Source: Varanus komodoensis
Lineage: Eukaryota > Chordata > Lepidosauria > Squamata > Varanidae
Length of the DNA stretch: 64,000 nt
NCBI RefSeq assembly: GCF_004798865.1
Contig: NW_025335440.1
Span: 9,544,857 to 9,608,856, forward strand
Reading direction: 5' to 3'
Shown here: positions 1-11,215 of the stretch, one piece after another
Numbering within the stretch: the stretch's first letter is position 1
Layout: each line of letters begins with the position of its first letter
Program-made: the position numbers and the translations under genes
The notes under the pieces: generated by a model
Told to the model about the DNA's origin: nothing
What the model saw: only the letters and a program-made list of their open reading frames with translations
Databases searched by the model: none

Positions 1-940
1 GCCAAGGGCAGGAGAAGGGAATCCATAAACTCACAAAGGGGTTCCCAAAAGTCAAGTTCACGCCACCCAGGACACACCATGGAGCACAGGCAGTCCCCCA
101 TTGGTCCAATATAGTAGGGCTTTTCTTATGTCCTTGGGTACCCCCAGCAGGCAGAGGGGCGTCTGACACTCCTTGGCTTGGTAGCACCTGGCCACCTTCC
201 TGTTTGTCTCCCATATTGCCCCGGTCCTGATGCGTAGCAACACTTGAATTCAGTGGCTGAGTTCCAACAGCACAATAATCCGCCCTCAAAGGCTGAGCCT
301 GGGTTGAGGTAGGGACAGGGTGGTGTCTCTCACCGCTTATGCAACCTGCCCTTAGATCCTGGCAGGGCAGGAGATGGTTGAAGCCGAGACGTCCACTGGG
401 ATATGACCGATCCCTCGGAATCTGGCCGGACCTGTTTTGGTTTTGTTTCTGGAGCCAAACTGGCAGAGGGTGCCGTCAGTCGCGGCTGAGGCTGAGCTGT
501 TTCATCCCAAGGTGCGTAAAACCGCAGCTCTTGCTGCCTGGACTGCAGGTTCCTAAAGCCAAGGAAAAGCCAGAGCCGAGCGGGCAGGGTGCCGCAGATC
601 CACCAGTCTCCGTTCCCCCGCCTGGACACATAGGCCTTACAGCGAAGGAAGTGGTGCTCCATGTTCCAGGGTTGTGACTACCGTCCGGCATTTTGTCGGC
701 TCACTTGGCATTCTTGGCTTAGGCGCAGCATCAGCTATACTTTTCTTGCTTTCTCTTCCCAGCAGTCAAATCTGCCTCGTTCCGCCTCGCAACCCAGCCC
801 AGCTCCACACATTCATCGTATTTTTCAAAGAAATAACCAGGTAGCCATGCTGCACTGCTAGTGATTTCCTTATTACTATCACATTAATATTGGTCTCCCC
901 CCTCCACCCCCGCAAGGAACAGAATGTGACTTCATGGTTC
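1..940. other. Unassigned sequence, no gene supported
   Basis: No repeat family or gene was recognised with confidence. Several open frames of 60-112 codons overlap on both strands, which is expected by chance in GC-rich DNA. None shows a domain that I can name securely. Confidence 0.5.
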
Positions 941-954
941 TCCTTTTCCCTATT

Positions 955-1012
955 ATAACCTCACAACAACCCTGTGAGGTGGGTTCATCTGAGATTCTCA
1001 AACTGTTGAATT
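955..1012 (-). repeat. SINE fragment (core region)
   Basis: The segment contains the reverse complement of the SINE core, CCTCACAACAACCCTGTGAGG, which recurs in every full SINE of this window. Only the core is recognisable; head and tail are lost or too diverged. It lies about 215 bp from a second, longer fragment in the same orientation, so the two could be pieces of separate old insertions. Confidence 0.5.
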
Positions 1013-1225
1013 GGGCTTCAGTAACAATTTCCATGTGTTTGAATGATGTGGCCACAAAATGACTTGCTCAACATGATACGGATGCAAATGTGCTTGATTT
1101 AGGTTGCTTCCACCATTTCCCAACTTTTTTTTCTGTCTAAACATGCATAGGATTATGCCCGACTGTGTCTCTGCCTCACCTTTTCTTCATGAAACCTGGC
1201 AGCTCACTTGATCTTGCACTCCATT

Positions 1226-1372
1226 TATCCTCACAACAACCCTGTGAGGTAGGCCAGACTGAGAATCAATGACTGGGCCAAAACTGCCCACTGAACTTCA
1301 TGGCTCAGGGCAGACTAGAACCTGGATTTTCCAAACCTCAGTTCAATGCTACAGCATTCTGGCTGTCAATAT
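1226..1372 (-). repeat. tRNA-derived SINE, 3'-truncated and diverged
   Basis: Read on the minus strand this shows the SINE order: a degraded tRNA-like head, then the 'tgggccagtca' block, then the 'cctcacagggttgttgtgagg' block. The L2-like tail is missing. The many differences from the fuller copies at 11634 and 54988 suggest an old insertion. Confidence 0.6.
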
Positions 1373-1379
1373 ATGCTAA

Positions 1380-2800
1380 ACCAGCTAGTTTTTCCTAGTA
1401 GCCCATAGTAAATTGATTACATTTACTCAGATGGCTGGTCCATCTTATGCCTTGTCTATACCTAAAACAGAACAAGATTAGAAATGCACAGACTAGATTA
1501 GAAATGCACAAACTTTCTCCAGAAAAAAATGCAGTTGCAAAAGGAAAATGTGCATGGAATGAAAACCGATGGCAACTTACCAATGACACACGGGAAGTGT
1601 CGTTCAAAATGGCTGCTTGTTGGCTTTAATCAAATGCAATTTTTGACATCGAAATTGGATTTTGATACATGCTTCCTCCTAAGCAGATACAAGAGAATCT
1701 GCAAGGATGAGTGGAGAGCCCCTCTCTCCCTCTCCCAACACAGTTTGTTTCGGCCTTAAATCACATGTTCATTTCCTCAGGGCAGGATTTTTATATGCCT
1801 GTAAAGCATCGGCTTCTATGCGCAGCTCTCTATAAATAAATAATATGAAGTAATAATAGTGAATAAAACATGCCAGAGGACGGAATTTTGCAGGAATTGT
1901 GTTTGGGGGAGCCAGGAAGGGTATTGGGTTGCTACCAAAGAGCTCAGGGGGGTTATATCCTGTGGGGCCAAACACACCCAGTTTCAGGTGCTCTGTTCTC
2001 TTGCTTTCTATACAAGTTTGCTCCTTGAATGACCCCCTGGGCCAAACACAGGGATCCAGAAGGAGCCCTGAAGGGGCTGACCAGCGGTTACAAGCAGCTG
2101 CATGCCACGGACACACAGCCTTCACATTCTGGTTTTTGTGGTGGCTGTTTTCAGACTCAGTGAGGTGCAAATCAAACCTAGTCACAGACTTCCATGCTAA
2201 GACAGACCATGATTTGCACGTATTAAAAGGGAAAGGAAGGCATGAAGGAAACGTGCACAAAACCAGAACCCAAGAACTAAATGGCTCCAGTGCAGTTTGC
2301 ACAGATCAATCCATTTTACACAGTCAGAAGCTGAAACACAACATTTTAGCGAGAGTTGCACAAATGGTACTAGAATTACGTTGTTCTTGGCTTCTGATTT
2401 TCTGCAAACTTCCTTAGCTTTTTTAAACGTGAAAATTATGGCCCATCTTAGAGACAGAAGTTCAAAACAAAATACAAAAAACTAAGCAAACCATACTCAT
2501 CAGATCAGATGCAGGCAGGAAATCCAAGAGTACCGGCGTGATCCTATTTGTAAAATCAGTGTTTATTTCAAAAGAACCAGGCTGAGCATTGGTTGAGGCC
2601 CACACCTTAACCCAGGAGTGCCAGTCTCTTTCAGTCGGAGGGGCAGGTTCAATTTTGGGGAAGCTCTTGGAGGGTGAGATCCAGACCAGAATACCCCAAA
2701 CAACAGCCTCTTTTAGTGTAAAGTTCTGCTGCTAAGCTCAAGAAAAGGGATGAGGCTGAAAAGGGCTGAATGAGAGGGAAAACTCCAGAAAAGCTTGGAT
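1380..2800. other. Apparently unique sequence
   Basis: Two frames of 172-177 codons lie opposite each other around 1769-2417; neither has a recognisable domain and they look like mutual shadows. A 20-bp unit beginning GATTAGAAATGCACA is tandemly duplicated near 1476-1513. Nothing else is supported. Confidence 0.5.
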
Positions 2801-2802
2801 AC

Positions 2803-3556
2803 TGTCAGAAAATCCCAGAATTTCAATTTGTGAGGTGGAAATAAAACTCGGGTTCGTGGGAAAGATCAAGCGTTTAGACCGCCTGTGGCTTTATTGTTTG
2901 GCCCAGGTTCCTGCGGTAGACTCACAATAATGCATTTCTGGGCAGGCAGAGGTGAACTCGCTGCAAGGTTTCAATACAACTACAGGGTATTTTATACCCT
3001 CCTGGTCACGTACACAGGTAGTACAGAGCAGTTGGTGACAGAGTGCAGACATTACAATAAGATTCTGAGGTCATCCCATACAGAGCAGATAAAGGAAGGC
3101 CAGCCAATCATACAGTGACAATGAGATTACACTATTTCTAATTGCAGTGTATTGACACTTTAGTTGAGTAACTTGAACGCAGCTCCAGGTCTGCTTAGAA
3201 GTGTAAATTCAAGCTACTGGGAAACTATTCATGAACTCATAAGCTCATCTAGACTCAGACCCTAAGTAATGCATCCGCACCATTCTGAATGGCCAGGGCA
3301 CATGAAGCCCTCTGGGCTAGCAAAATAGATACTTCCTGGTAAACTGTGAATTCCAACAATGATTATTTAATCATTGTGAACTAAATGGCCTGTCTACTGT
3401 AGCTTACAGCTAAAGGTGAGAGAAAGGAGCGGGGGAGGAATGCCATTTGAAACTGTGACTCAGCTTGGTTTGAGGAGGACTACAGGATTGCTTCCACAAT
3501 GCAAAAGCACACAGAAGCAATGTTTTTCTGACAGGATTTATCCAAATTTTCCTGCC
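2803..3556 (-). mobile_element. Solo LTR of an endogenous retrovirus, copy 1
   Basis: About 750 bp that aligns end to end with the element at 38485-39204. The plus-strand left edge reads TGTCAGAA. In minus orientation the element has an AATAAA signal (complement near 2890-2895) about 90 bp from its 3' end, as expected for the R region of an LTR. No internal retroviral region lies beside it, so it is a solo LTR left by recombination. It is an old fossil: it differs visibly from the other copy throughout. The right edge is uncertain by a few bases and no target duplication was found. The family is not named. Confidence 0.72.
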
Positions 3557-3599
3557 AACCAATCGGCGCTGGAGGGAAGGGGGTGAGACCAATTGAGGC

Positions 3600-3645
3600 A
3601 CCCTGGAGGGATTCTGGGAGTTGTAGTCCAACACCTGGAGGGGAC
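3600..3645 (+). repeat. Half of a palindromic MITE-like element (family A)
   Basis: Contains GGGAGTTGTAGTCCAACACC, the right arm of the palindromic element seen complete at 44400-44467. Only this arm is clear here. Confidence 0.55.
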
Positions 3646-3649
3646 CAGG

Positions 3650-5660
3650 TTCAGGAAGGTCCCAACCTGAAAGCTTCTCAGTTGGTGAAGTCAACTCAGA
3701 GTAAGATAACTCTACTCATTGCAAACTGATAGAAACCCAGGACGTTTTAAGATGGAGAGCTAGGGCTGAAAGCAAATGCCAAGGCTTATCTCTAGCAACC
3801 TCTTGGCTAGGAAAGCTCAGGTCCCCTGCAAAACTTGCTCCTTTGCTCTCACGATGCTTTTAGCGTGACACAGAGAAGCAGCGGGGTGGCTGTGGAAACG
3901 CACCACCCTCGGTGCTTGTGGAATGCACTTCCTTCCCTGATCGATAACAATCGAAAAGCACTACATCACCAGGTCTGACAGCCCCGTACACTTTGACGGC
4001 TTAATTTCTGTGTTTCTAGAAGCACAGGAGCACAGCCAATCTTAAAAGTTGGCAACACCAACCCTTGCACCAAACAGACCTCTTAGCTGTTGTCGTTGTT
4101 GCTGTTTTAATTTTGCTTGGGACTTGGAAAGCTCTAGTGAGAGGCACCTTTTCAACCAACCTCTTCGGCTGAGCCTTTAGCAGCGGGCTGATGTGTGAGA
4201 ATTCACAACAGCTTTATGGGGCAGTGAGACTAGAGAAGAATTTTATCTCTTGCTAACTCCTGCATCCTGTTAAAGGCACAGCTGCAGATGTTGCCTGAAA
4301 AGCTGGCATCCTTGGAGGGAAGGGACACTTTGTCCCTGAGGTGAGCTGGTCCACTGCCAAAATGGATTCCAGAAACAAGATGTAGTCTGAGTACAAAAAA
4401 TTCAGTTTCTGGGTTTCCTGTGCTGATCTGAAGATTCTGGTGCCCATTCCAGGAGAAGGTGGCACTCATTTTCTCTTAATAGAGGGAAGGAAATATTTTT
4501 CAGTGCACCTCCCAAAGCTACTGGGAGAATGGATTTGATTAATGTTCGTCTGACACAGGTTGACAATATAGCGCATCCTGAAAGTGCTGAGTACAGGGGT
4601 TATTAAAGGTTTGGGGTGGGGGTGGGGAATTGCTTCAGCACAATCGGAGTGAGAAATCAGTGCACAGCAATTAACTGCTAGCAAAATCGGTGGCAGCAAG
4701 ACCCTGCACTGCTTCTGAGGGACACTGCCGTCATCCAACAGGGCATAGGGAGAACTTCCTGTTGGATGGTAGCCTGTATTTGATCGGGGAAGGGGGCCAT
4801 ATCCCCTCCCTAAGGCACTTTTCATTTACTTATGGGTGGCTGCTGCTTTTCAGAACAACCTCAGTTTCTACTTGATCAAAAAGCATACCTCTAGTCCTCA
4901 TGGAGGTGCGGGGGGGGGGGGAAATAAGAGGGGATGCAGGAGATAGTTGGAGCCTTCCAGAAAGTATGGCCATGAGCCCAAGTGCACTGTGTTTGAATGC
5001 ATATAAGATGGAATAAGATTTAAAGCGTGTGCTATGGGACACTAGGAACTGGCAGATGACAGCGAGCACAGCGGCTTGACCCTGGGAGCAGCTGTCCCAA
5101 GCAGTGACCGTTGCAACTCGTACGACTGGGATTGGGTGCCAGCAAGAGCCCAGGTTCTCACGCTGTCAGTCCACCTGCCAGCTGGGCCGTGTGAAAGCAA
5201 AAAGAAAAGAGACAGTTGCACTTGACGGATGTAGTACAGTCCTCTCATGGAATCATACCCTCTTTGGAATGCCCCTGAAGAGGATGGAAATTAACCTAAA
5301 GCCTGCCAAAATAAATTAGTGAGCCAATAGTCAATAGTCACAGACATTTCCGATTCTTTTGAACTTTGGAAAGTCCAGTGTGACATGTAAAAGTTGTACT
5401 CACCGTTTGAATGTGATGTTTTGAACTTAAAATGAACTTACAATTCAAGTGCAGTGGATCTTGGGAGTCTCTTGAATTGACAGGCATCTCATACAAAACC
5501 TCATTGACTGTCTATTCTCAAACACAATTGCATATACTCTCTCACAGGCCACTGTATACTAGCACTATTAATTATGTATTAATTATAAACACTATGAAAC
5601 ATCACACACTTTCTCTGCCAATTCTCAAATACCATCAAATATCAAAGATTAAATACTGAA
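3650..5660. other. Apparently unique sequence
   Basis: About 2 kb with no recognised repeat or gene. It has a G homopolymer near 4909-4921 and ordinary short frames only. Confidence 0.45.
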
Positions 5661-5665
5661 ACCAA

Positions 5666-5666
<1 letters not shown>

Positions 5667-5710
<44 letters not shown>
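5667..5710 (+). repeat. (TTA)n microsatellite beside an assembly gap
   Basis: Uninterrupted TTA repeat running into the N block. It is the complement of the (TAA)n tails that end the L2-like LINEs, and an L2 tail in minus orientation follows directly after the gap. It is therefore most likely the tail of that LINE. Confidence 0.9.
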
Positions 5711-5810
5711 NNNNNNNNNNNNNNNNNNNNNNNNNNNNNNNNNNNNNNNNNNNNNNNNNNNNNNNNNNNNNNNNNNNNNNNNNNNNNNNNNNNNNNNNNN
5801 NNNNNNNNNN
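5711..5810. other. Assembly gap of 100 N
   Basis: Exactly 100 undetermined bases, the conventional placeholder length for a gap of unknown size. The left flank is (TTA)n and the right flank is an L2 3' end. Confidence 0.98.
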
Positions 5811-6030
5811 GCCCCGAGGCTTCGGCAAGGGGCGGCATACAACACAATAAAATACATTGAAATACAATAGAACATAATAAATTACCACTAAATACAAAAA
5901 TACAAAAAATACACTGAGATACAAACATAATAATATAAAATTAAAATTAACAGTATAAAATAAGTAAATAAAGAATATAGGAGGAGAAAAGAGAAGGAAG
6001 AAGAAGTTGCCCTGGCCAGATAATGTGTCA
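5811..6030 (-). mobile_element. L2-like LINE, 3' UTR fragment
   Basis: Begins with the complement of the L2 3' terminal stem, GCCCCGAGGCTTCGGCAAGG, next to a TTA run. It continues through AT-rich 3' UTR to the block 'gccctggccagata' that is also found in the copies at 7020 and 29885. It is 5'-truncated to a few hundred bases with no coding part left. Confidence 0.8.
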
Positions 6031-6149
6031 AATATAGCTATCAAAGATCCAGTCCTTATTTAGCAAATGGTTAATAATACTTGGAGAATTGAAAATATCA
6101 ATATTTGCAGAGGCAAAGTTTTGGAGCAAAGACATTTTGCTTATGTTCC

Positions 6150-6263
6150 AAGTCTGGACATGCACATGGCGGGCGTGTCGTGAGCGGAGCCGGCTGGAGC
6201 CGGGGGGTCAGACTAGATGGCCAGGAAGACCGTTCTGACTCGCTCTGTTTCTATGTTTCTTCT
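6150..6263 (+). mobile_element. CR1 LINE, 3' end
   Basis: Shares the 3' terminal block of the CR1 copies at 43925-44142 (plus) and 20333-20475 (minus): 'gtcgtgagcggagccggctgg', then 'cagactagatgg', then 'ctgactcg'. It ends in the octamer-like tail TTTCTATGTTTCT typical of CR1. It is 5'-truncated to about 110 bp. Confidence 0.8.
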
Positions 6264-6343
6264 TAATTATACAGTTGTCAGTCAGTTAAAGATCTCTTAA
6301 TAAGCTATCCAAATACATTTGAACCATTTGATTAAATGGGGGA

Positions 6344-6436
6344 TTGACACTGCAATCTTATGCATGGTTGTTAGAAGAAAGTCCTACCAAGTTGAGTGGG
6401 GTTTGCTCCCAAGTAAGTGGGTATCAGAATGCACCC
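6344..6436 (+). repeat. MITE-like element (family B)
   Basis: The left end reads 'actgcaatcttatgcatg' and the right end 'ctcccaagtaagtgggtatc'. In intact relatives the ends are imperfect inverted repeats of GCAATCCTA. It has no coding capacity. Related copies lie near 8673, 10283, 17425 and 43392. The family name is not known to me. Confidence 0.5.
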
Positions 6437-6439
6437 TTA

Positions 6440-7010
6440 ATCTGAATACATTTGCACAGCCCTAAAAAGAAATTGAAAAAGGAAAAAAAAACTTTCAATG
6501 ACTCACTGAAATCAAAAAGATTTGACCCATCAATTTTAGTGTATTTCTTCTAATTATGATTGCCTGGATCAGTTGTTTTTAGATAATGGATATACAGGCT
6601 TTTCTGCATGAGGTATTTACTATGCCCTTGGTATTCACCACTCATCATTCTTTAGATGATATCAACCACTAATTTCTCTTATGACTCTAACCAGCACTTT
6701 TGATGAGGAATGAAACCAACCAACCAACCAAGAAAATTCAGTATTCAAGCATAAATGCAAAAGAAACCACTTTTTCCACACGTGTAGTCATGCGATTCTG
6801 TTGCACCACAGTGCCACCTAGAGGTTACATAGCAGAAAAGCAGAAAAGATACCAATTCTTTGGAAGTAGTGGCCTTGTTTAGACAGCCCCACCTGTGGCC
6901 ATCTTAGGTGAGGCATCCATTCCTGTGTGAATATGAATGGGGACACTGCATCAGAGACGCTGCCTGCAGTTTATATTCAGTATATTACAAACAATCAACA
7001 GTTAACAAAA
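6440..7010. other. Apparently unique AT-rich sequence
   Basis: No repeat or gene recognised. Short A-runs near 6483 and a CAAC repeat near 6717 are the only low-complexity features. Confidence 0.45.
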
Positions 7011-7019
7011 TATATGTTT

Positions 7020-7257
7020 CCCAGTTAATCTTTTTATTTAAATGTCATTTTAATTGTTAACAATATTTACTTATTTATCTGGCCAGGGTGACTTCTTTTC
7101 TTTTCTTTTATAACTTTTCTAACTTCTTTTATATCGTTTATATTTTTTATTTTATATTATTAATTTTAATTTTATATTGTTATTTTTGTATTGTATTGTA
7201 TTTTATTGTGTTGTAAGCTGCCCCGAGGCTTCGGTAAGGGGCGGCATAGAAATATTC
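7020..7257 (+). mobile_element. L2-like LINE, extreme 3' end
   Basis: Starts with the end of the LINE reading frame ('tttttatttaaatg' followed by 'attttaattgttaa', matching 27497-27523). It then runs through AT-rich 3' UTR and ends with the terminal stem 'gccccgaggcttcggtaagg' and 'ggcggcata'. It is strongly 5'-truncated and is followed by its (TAA)n tail. Confidence 0.85.

Positions 7258-7300
<43 letters not shown>
7258..7300 (+). repeat. (TAA)n tail of the L2-like LINE
   Basis: Uninterrupted TAA trinucleotide repeat directly after the L2 3' end. It serves as the LINE tail and has probably expanded as a microsatellite. Confidence 0.93.
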
Positions 7301-7439
7301 CTGAAATCTTTTGCAATGAGCAAAGTTCTAATGGACAGATCTAGCCAATTAATCAAAGAAAGCTATCCCTAGCCATTTGCATTTTTTTTTAAAGTACATC
7401 CCCATAGTACCCTTCTACTTTAACCTGCCCCCAAAGAGG

Positions 7440-8020
7440 ACATGGCGTCACAAAGTTGGAAGAGGCCCCAAAGATCATCCAGCCCAACCCACTGCCAATC
7501 ACGGAGGGATCCACCACTGCAGCCCCCCCAGTAGGTGTCATCCAACCTTGTTCTGAGAAGCTCTTGGGAAGGAAGCTCCCCTCTTTCTGATGCAGTTCTC
7601 CCACAGTCAAGCTGCTCCTTCCGTCAAGAAGCTCTTCCCAAGGTGTGGTCCCCGTGCCCTCCCCCCGTTTCTGTACGCCACAAGGTGACCCCTTGCTGCT
7701 CCGGATGAAACTGGGCCGTCAAAACCCCCGAGATTTGGAAGGAAGGAGAACACGAGCGTTGCTTGCTCTCCCAGCCCCGTTCCTGGAGCACGGCTCCACC
7801 TCAAAGCGAAGCACATCCTCCTCACGGGCCTCGTTGCCTCGCAAAATTGGCCCGGCTTGGTTGCTGCCACAGTGATCAGGTCAGCAGCAGGAATGGGGGT
7901 TGCAGGGGCTCCTGTGCCTCTGCACCCTGGCAGTTGCCCGCCCCTGATTTACTCAAAGCCCCCCCTCTTGTAGTTTGCACCCATTTCTGCTTTGAGATAT
8001 TGGTTCCTTCCCCTCCGTTC
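7440..8020 (-). mobile_element. Old CR1-like LINE, 3' coding region
   Basis: In minus orientation this follows the layout of the CR1 C-terminal coding and 3' region: a block like 'tttgcacccatttctgctttga', then a region equivalent to 'ggaaggaagctcccctctttctgatgcag', then 'aagatcatccagcccaaccc'. The copy is diverged and interrupted, so the assignment comes from block order rather than one long match. Middle and edges are uncertain. Confidence 0.5.
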
Positions 8021-8672
8021 TGAGTTGGTCTCTTCCTAGATGGAGGTGGGGGGGGGGTATACAGCCCCTGTCACCCACTGCAGGCTCTCATGGCCCCTTG
8101 CATACCCCCATGGCCCTAAATTTGTGGCACTGCAGAGTTTAATGCAATTTGCAAACAAGCTAAATAGACCCCTTTTAGCACTACGGAGCAATTTACTGCT
8201 AAATTTCCACAGCTAACCCGTTTGGATTTGTTTTTTTAGGTAAACATTTTCCCAGACCTTTTCCCAGCATGGCCCACATGGGGCAGGCAAGGAGTCTGGG
8301 GGCTAAAATAGCCCCTGGACTTCATACACTTGCCCACCTCTGCCCTAGATGGCACGATAACAAAATAAATACTCAGAGGTTGAGTGAGTGATCTGTTTCC
8401 AAGTTTTCCTGCAAACGTCACCATTCCATAAATGATATATTACAGATGAGAGTGCTTTTGCCTTTGCTTTTTAAATTGCACAATTTAGAGATGGTGGGAA
8501 AACAGAATCAATGCCATATGATTTCAGGCTACAGGCAGCATTCACACAAGAGGCATTTCTTTGGGTTGACTGGGATTCAACAACTGCTGTGGATATTCAG
8601 GGTCTTCACGAACAATGAAGACTTTAGATTAAAGATAAATATATGTATGAGAACTACAGCTCAATGGAGTGT

Positions 8673-8745
8673 GGTCTGATCCTGTGTGTATTTACCCAGA
8701 AGTAAGACCTACTGAGCCCACAGGATCTTACTCTGAATTAGATGT
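8673..8745 (+). repeat. MITE-like element (family B)
   Basis: Contains 'ctgatcctgtgtgtatttac', then 'ccagaagtaagacctactgag' and 'cttactctgaa', the block order of the copy at 6344. The BovB piece follows almost at once. Confidence 0.5.
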
Positions 8746-9419
8746 GCACAAAACTGGAGCTAAAGCACGTGCATATAATGGCAGTCAGATAAACATGTCC
8801 CAAACAGAACAGACAGGACATGAAGGAAGTAAAATTTGGGAAGATTTTGTACACCTTGGCTCAGTTCAATTCAAAGGGAGCCAAGAAATTAGGAGGTTGA
8901 CACTTGGAAGGGCAGCAATGAAGGAGCTAAATGAGATCATCCAGTGTAAGGACATTTCACTGGAGACCAAGGCCAAGATGGTCCACAGGATTGTATTCCC
9001 AATCACTATGTCGGGGTGTGAAAGCTGGACAGGGAAGAAAGCCACCAGAAACAAGATCGATGCGTTCAAAACAGAGGAGAGCTTTGTGAATACCCTGGAG
9101 TGACAGAAAGATGAGCAATGGAGTCTGCATCAAATCAAGCCAGAGTTTGCTCTGGAAGCAACAATGAAGAAACTGAAGCTCCATCACCTTGGGCACATCA
9201 TGAGAAAGCAAGACTCCAAGGACAACCAGGCAAGGAGATGCTGCAGACAGAAGTGGAGGAGGAAGGCCAACCATGGGAAGGATCAATTCCATAAGAGAAG
9301 CCACCGCCTCGAGTTGACAAGAGCTGAACAGGGCTGTCAAGGACTGGACAATTTGGGGGCCAGCCATTCCTTGCGTTTCCATAAGTTGGAGACAACTTGA
9401 CAGCACGTAACAACAACAG
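8738..9419 (+). mobile_element. RTE-BovB LINE, 5'-truncated (C-terminal coding region and 3' end)
   Basis: Encodes the region downstream of the reverse transcriptase palm. A frame at 8669-9103 includes 'GRAAMKEL', 'TKAKMVHRIVFPI', 'GCESWTGKKA' and 'IDAFK', which match the BovB signature (GR.AM..L, T.vrLv.amVFPvvmYGCESWT.KKAE...IDAFE). A second frame from 9164 continues with 'LKLHHLGHIMRK', matching 'LKLqyFGHLMRr'. The change of frame between them shows the coding region is broken. It ends with 'aagttggagacaacttgac' and 'agcacgtaacaacaaca', the usual lizard BovB terminus. Expected function in intact relatives: target-primed reverse transcription. This copy lacks endonuclease and RT and is dead. 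Confidence 0.85.
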
Positions 9420-9544
9420 ATGGGAGAGGAAGAGTATGAACTGTGAAGAAGAACTCCAATTTCTTATTTTAGTTTCATCTCAGCTACAAATTTGCTGGAT
9501 CATTTGGGAAACCTCTCCTGCTCTACAGCTGAAATGTGGGCATA

Positions 9545-9672
9545 ATGCTGGCCCTGTCTCACAGGGTCAGAATCGTGAGAATGGTTTCACTCGGGGTTCT
9601 GCATTGAGCAGCGGTTGGACCTGACGGCCTCATTGCCCCATTCCATCTCTACGATTCTAATTCCAGTTCTAT
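9545..9672 (+). mobile_element. CR1 LINE, 3' end
   Basis: Shows 'ttggacctgacggcctca', then 'ccccattccatctctacgat', followed by octamer-like repeats ('gattctaattcc', 'agttctatgatac'). This is the standard CR1 3' terminus. It is a short 5'-truncated copy sitting just after the BovB piece. Confidence 0.72.
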
Positions 9673-9674
9673 GA

Positions 9675-11100
9675 TACTATGGCTTATTGCAATTATTTAG
9701 GAAATTGAATTTACCAAAAAGTAGTTTACACAGCTATACATTTATAAGGATTTTTCAATTGATCAATCATTTGCCCATCTTCTGATCAACTCATTGAAAA
9801 TTGCACCATGGCCTTTTTTTCTGAGATACTGGCAAAACTATAAAATGATGCTGATTCTGGTTTAGTGGGCAAAAGCTAATATGCATTGTTAAAATAGTAT
9901 GGTTATGTTGAATATTTTCTTCTTAATGCCTTACAGCCAAAAATACAATAACAACCACAAGTTTCTGAAAGAACAGAAGAGTTCCAATTTGTGCACCACA
10001 TGAGTCAGAATGTTCCCATATCTATTAAAATAAGCTCCATCAGCAAACCAGCTAAGTTTCATTGAAAAGTCTCCTACTAAACTGATTAAAAGTTGCCAAT
10101 CTAATCATATATAAGCTGATGTAAAATATATGGATATATCAGGCCAGAGTAGCTTTTACATTAATCCAGAGGCAAGACTCCTCTTTGTTTTATTGGAGCA
10201 GATTTGCAGCGCAGTGTTGCTGTCCTCTGTAGACCTTCTTGTGTGTAAACCTCACTGAACACCACAGAACTTGCCCCAGCTTTGCAATTCCTATGCGCAA
10301 TTCCTATTTACTTGGAAATAAGCTTGTTTGAATCCAGTGGAGTTTATTTCTGAATTAGACCTTCTCAACAGGACTAAGCCATTAGTCTCACTCATCAGCT
10401 GAAAGAGAATCAACAAAAAAATCAAAAAAAAGTGTACAGACACTCTAAAAGGCACAATACAAAAGGAAGTGGGGAGAGGGAGGGGAGATAAACAAAGATG
10501 CTCAGGGAATAGTTCCTATGAAATGCTCGTGTTTATAGATTAACTGAACTCATGTGACTTCAGCATGACTAACTTTTGCAGCTGAGGGCTCCTAAGTCTA
10601 CATGTGAGCTTTGAGAACGCTTTCGACATCGCTCCACCATGCAAGTCTTTCTCACGAGTCTGTGTGACAAGACCTTCTGTTGCTTTGACATAAAAGAAGC
10701 CGTAAAAACTTTCCCCTCCTTTTCAATCAAGGTGAGAGAGATGGCAGGAAAGGTTTTCTCATGAAGAATTTCATCTGTCTGCAATTTCACAACACTGCGG
10801 GAAAAGGAGAGGAAAAGAACAGGGCACAGAGGCCCAAGAGGAAAAACAGGATCATGGGGTAGCTGGTTTGTCACACGGCTTTTTCTCCTGGGTTCACTGT
10901 GCCCGTTGCAAGGGGAGTGTGTCCCCCCCCCCCCAACACACACATGCACACTTGAGCTGACGTAACAGGCAGCCAGACTGGCAACTCTTCACAATGTCGT
11001 GGGGTTTCTTGGTGTTTCGGGACCGTTACCAAACATACCACTTCCAAGAGGCCAGCTTGTCTGTTCCAGCTCTGGGCCGACAGATATCTAGCATGGGGGG
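9675..11100. other. Mostly unique sequence
   Basis: No gene supported. It holds a possible family B MITE (listed separately) and a C-run followed by CA repeats near 10922-10950. The 126-codon minus frame at 10569-10949 has no recognisable domain. Confidence 0.45.
10283..10367 (+). repeat. Probable MITE-like element (family B), diverged
   Basis: Shows 'gcaattcctatttac', then 'ggaaataagcttg', then 'atccagtggagtttatttctg'. The order matches other family B copies, with the central ATTGAATTCAATGG block altered. Confidence 0.4.
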
Positions 11101-11107
11101 AGCAACT

Positions 11108-11215
11108 AGTGGCTCAACAGCTGCCATCAGACTGTAATTCCCATCATCCCTAGCTAGCATACCCAGGGATGTTGAAACTGGAGTCCAGAAGCATCTGGAG
11201 GGCTGCCAGTTGCCT
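11108..11215 (+). repeat. MITE-like element (family A)
   Basis: Left arm 'cagactgtaattcccatcat', middle 'ccctagctagcatacccagg', right part ending 'gtccagaagcatctggagg'. The arms are imperfect inverted repeats, as in the better copy at 44400-44467. Confidence 0.55.

Noticed and set aside
330-662. Minus frame with a GDWWICG-like stretch that recalled retroviral envelope proteins
   Set aside because: Only one short motif-like resemblance, with no LTR or other retroviral part nearby. Too weak to call a fossil.
1769-2417. Opposed 177- and 172-codon frames
   Set aside because: They are antisense shadows of one another and neither has a domain or a splice context.
5649-6044. Open frames across the first gap
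   Set aside because: They consist of N bases and TTA repeat read as isoleucine or asparagine runs.
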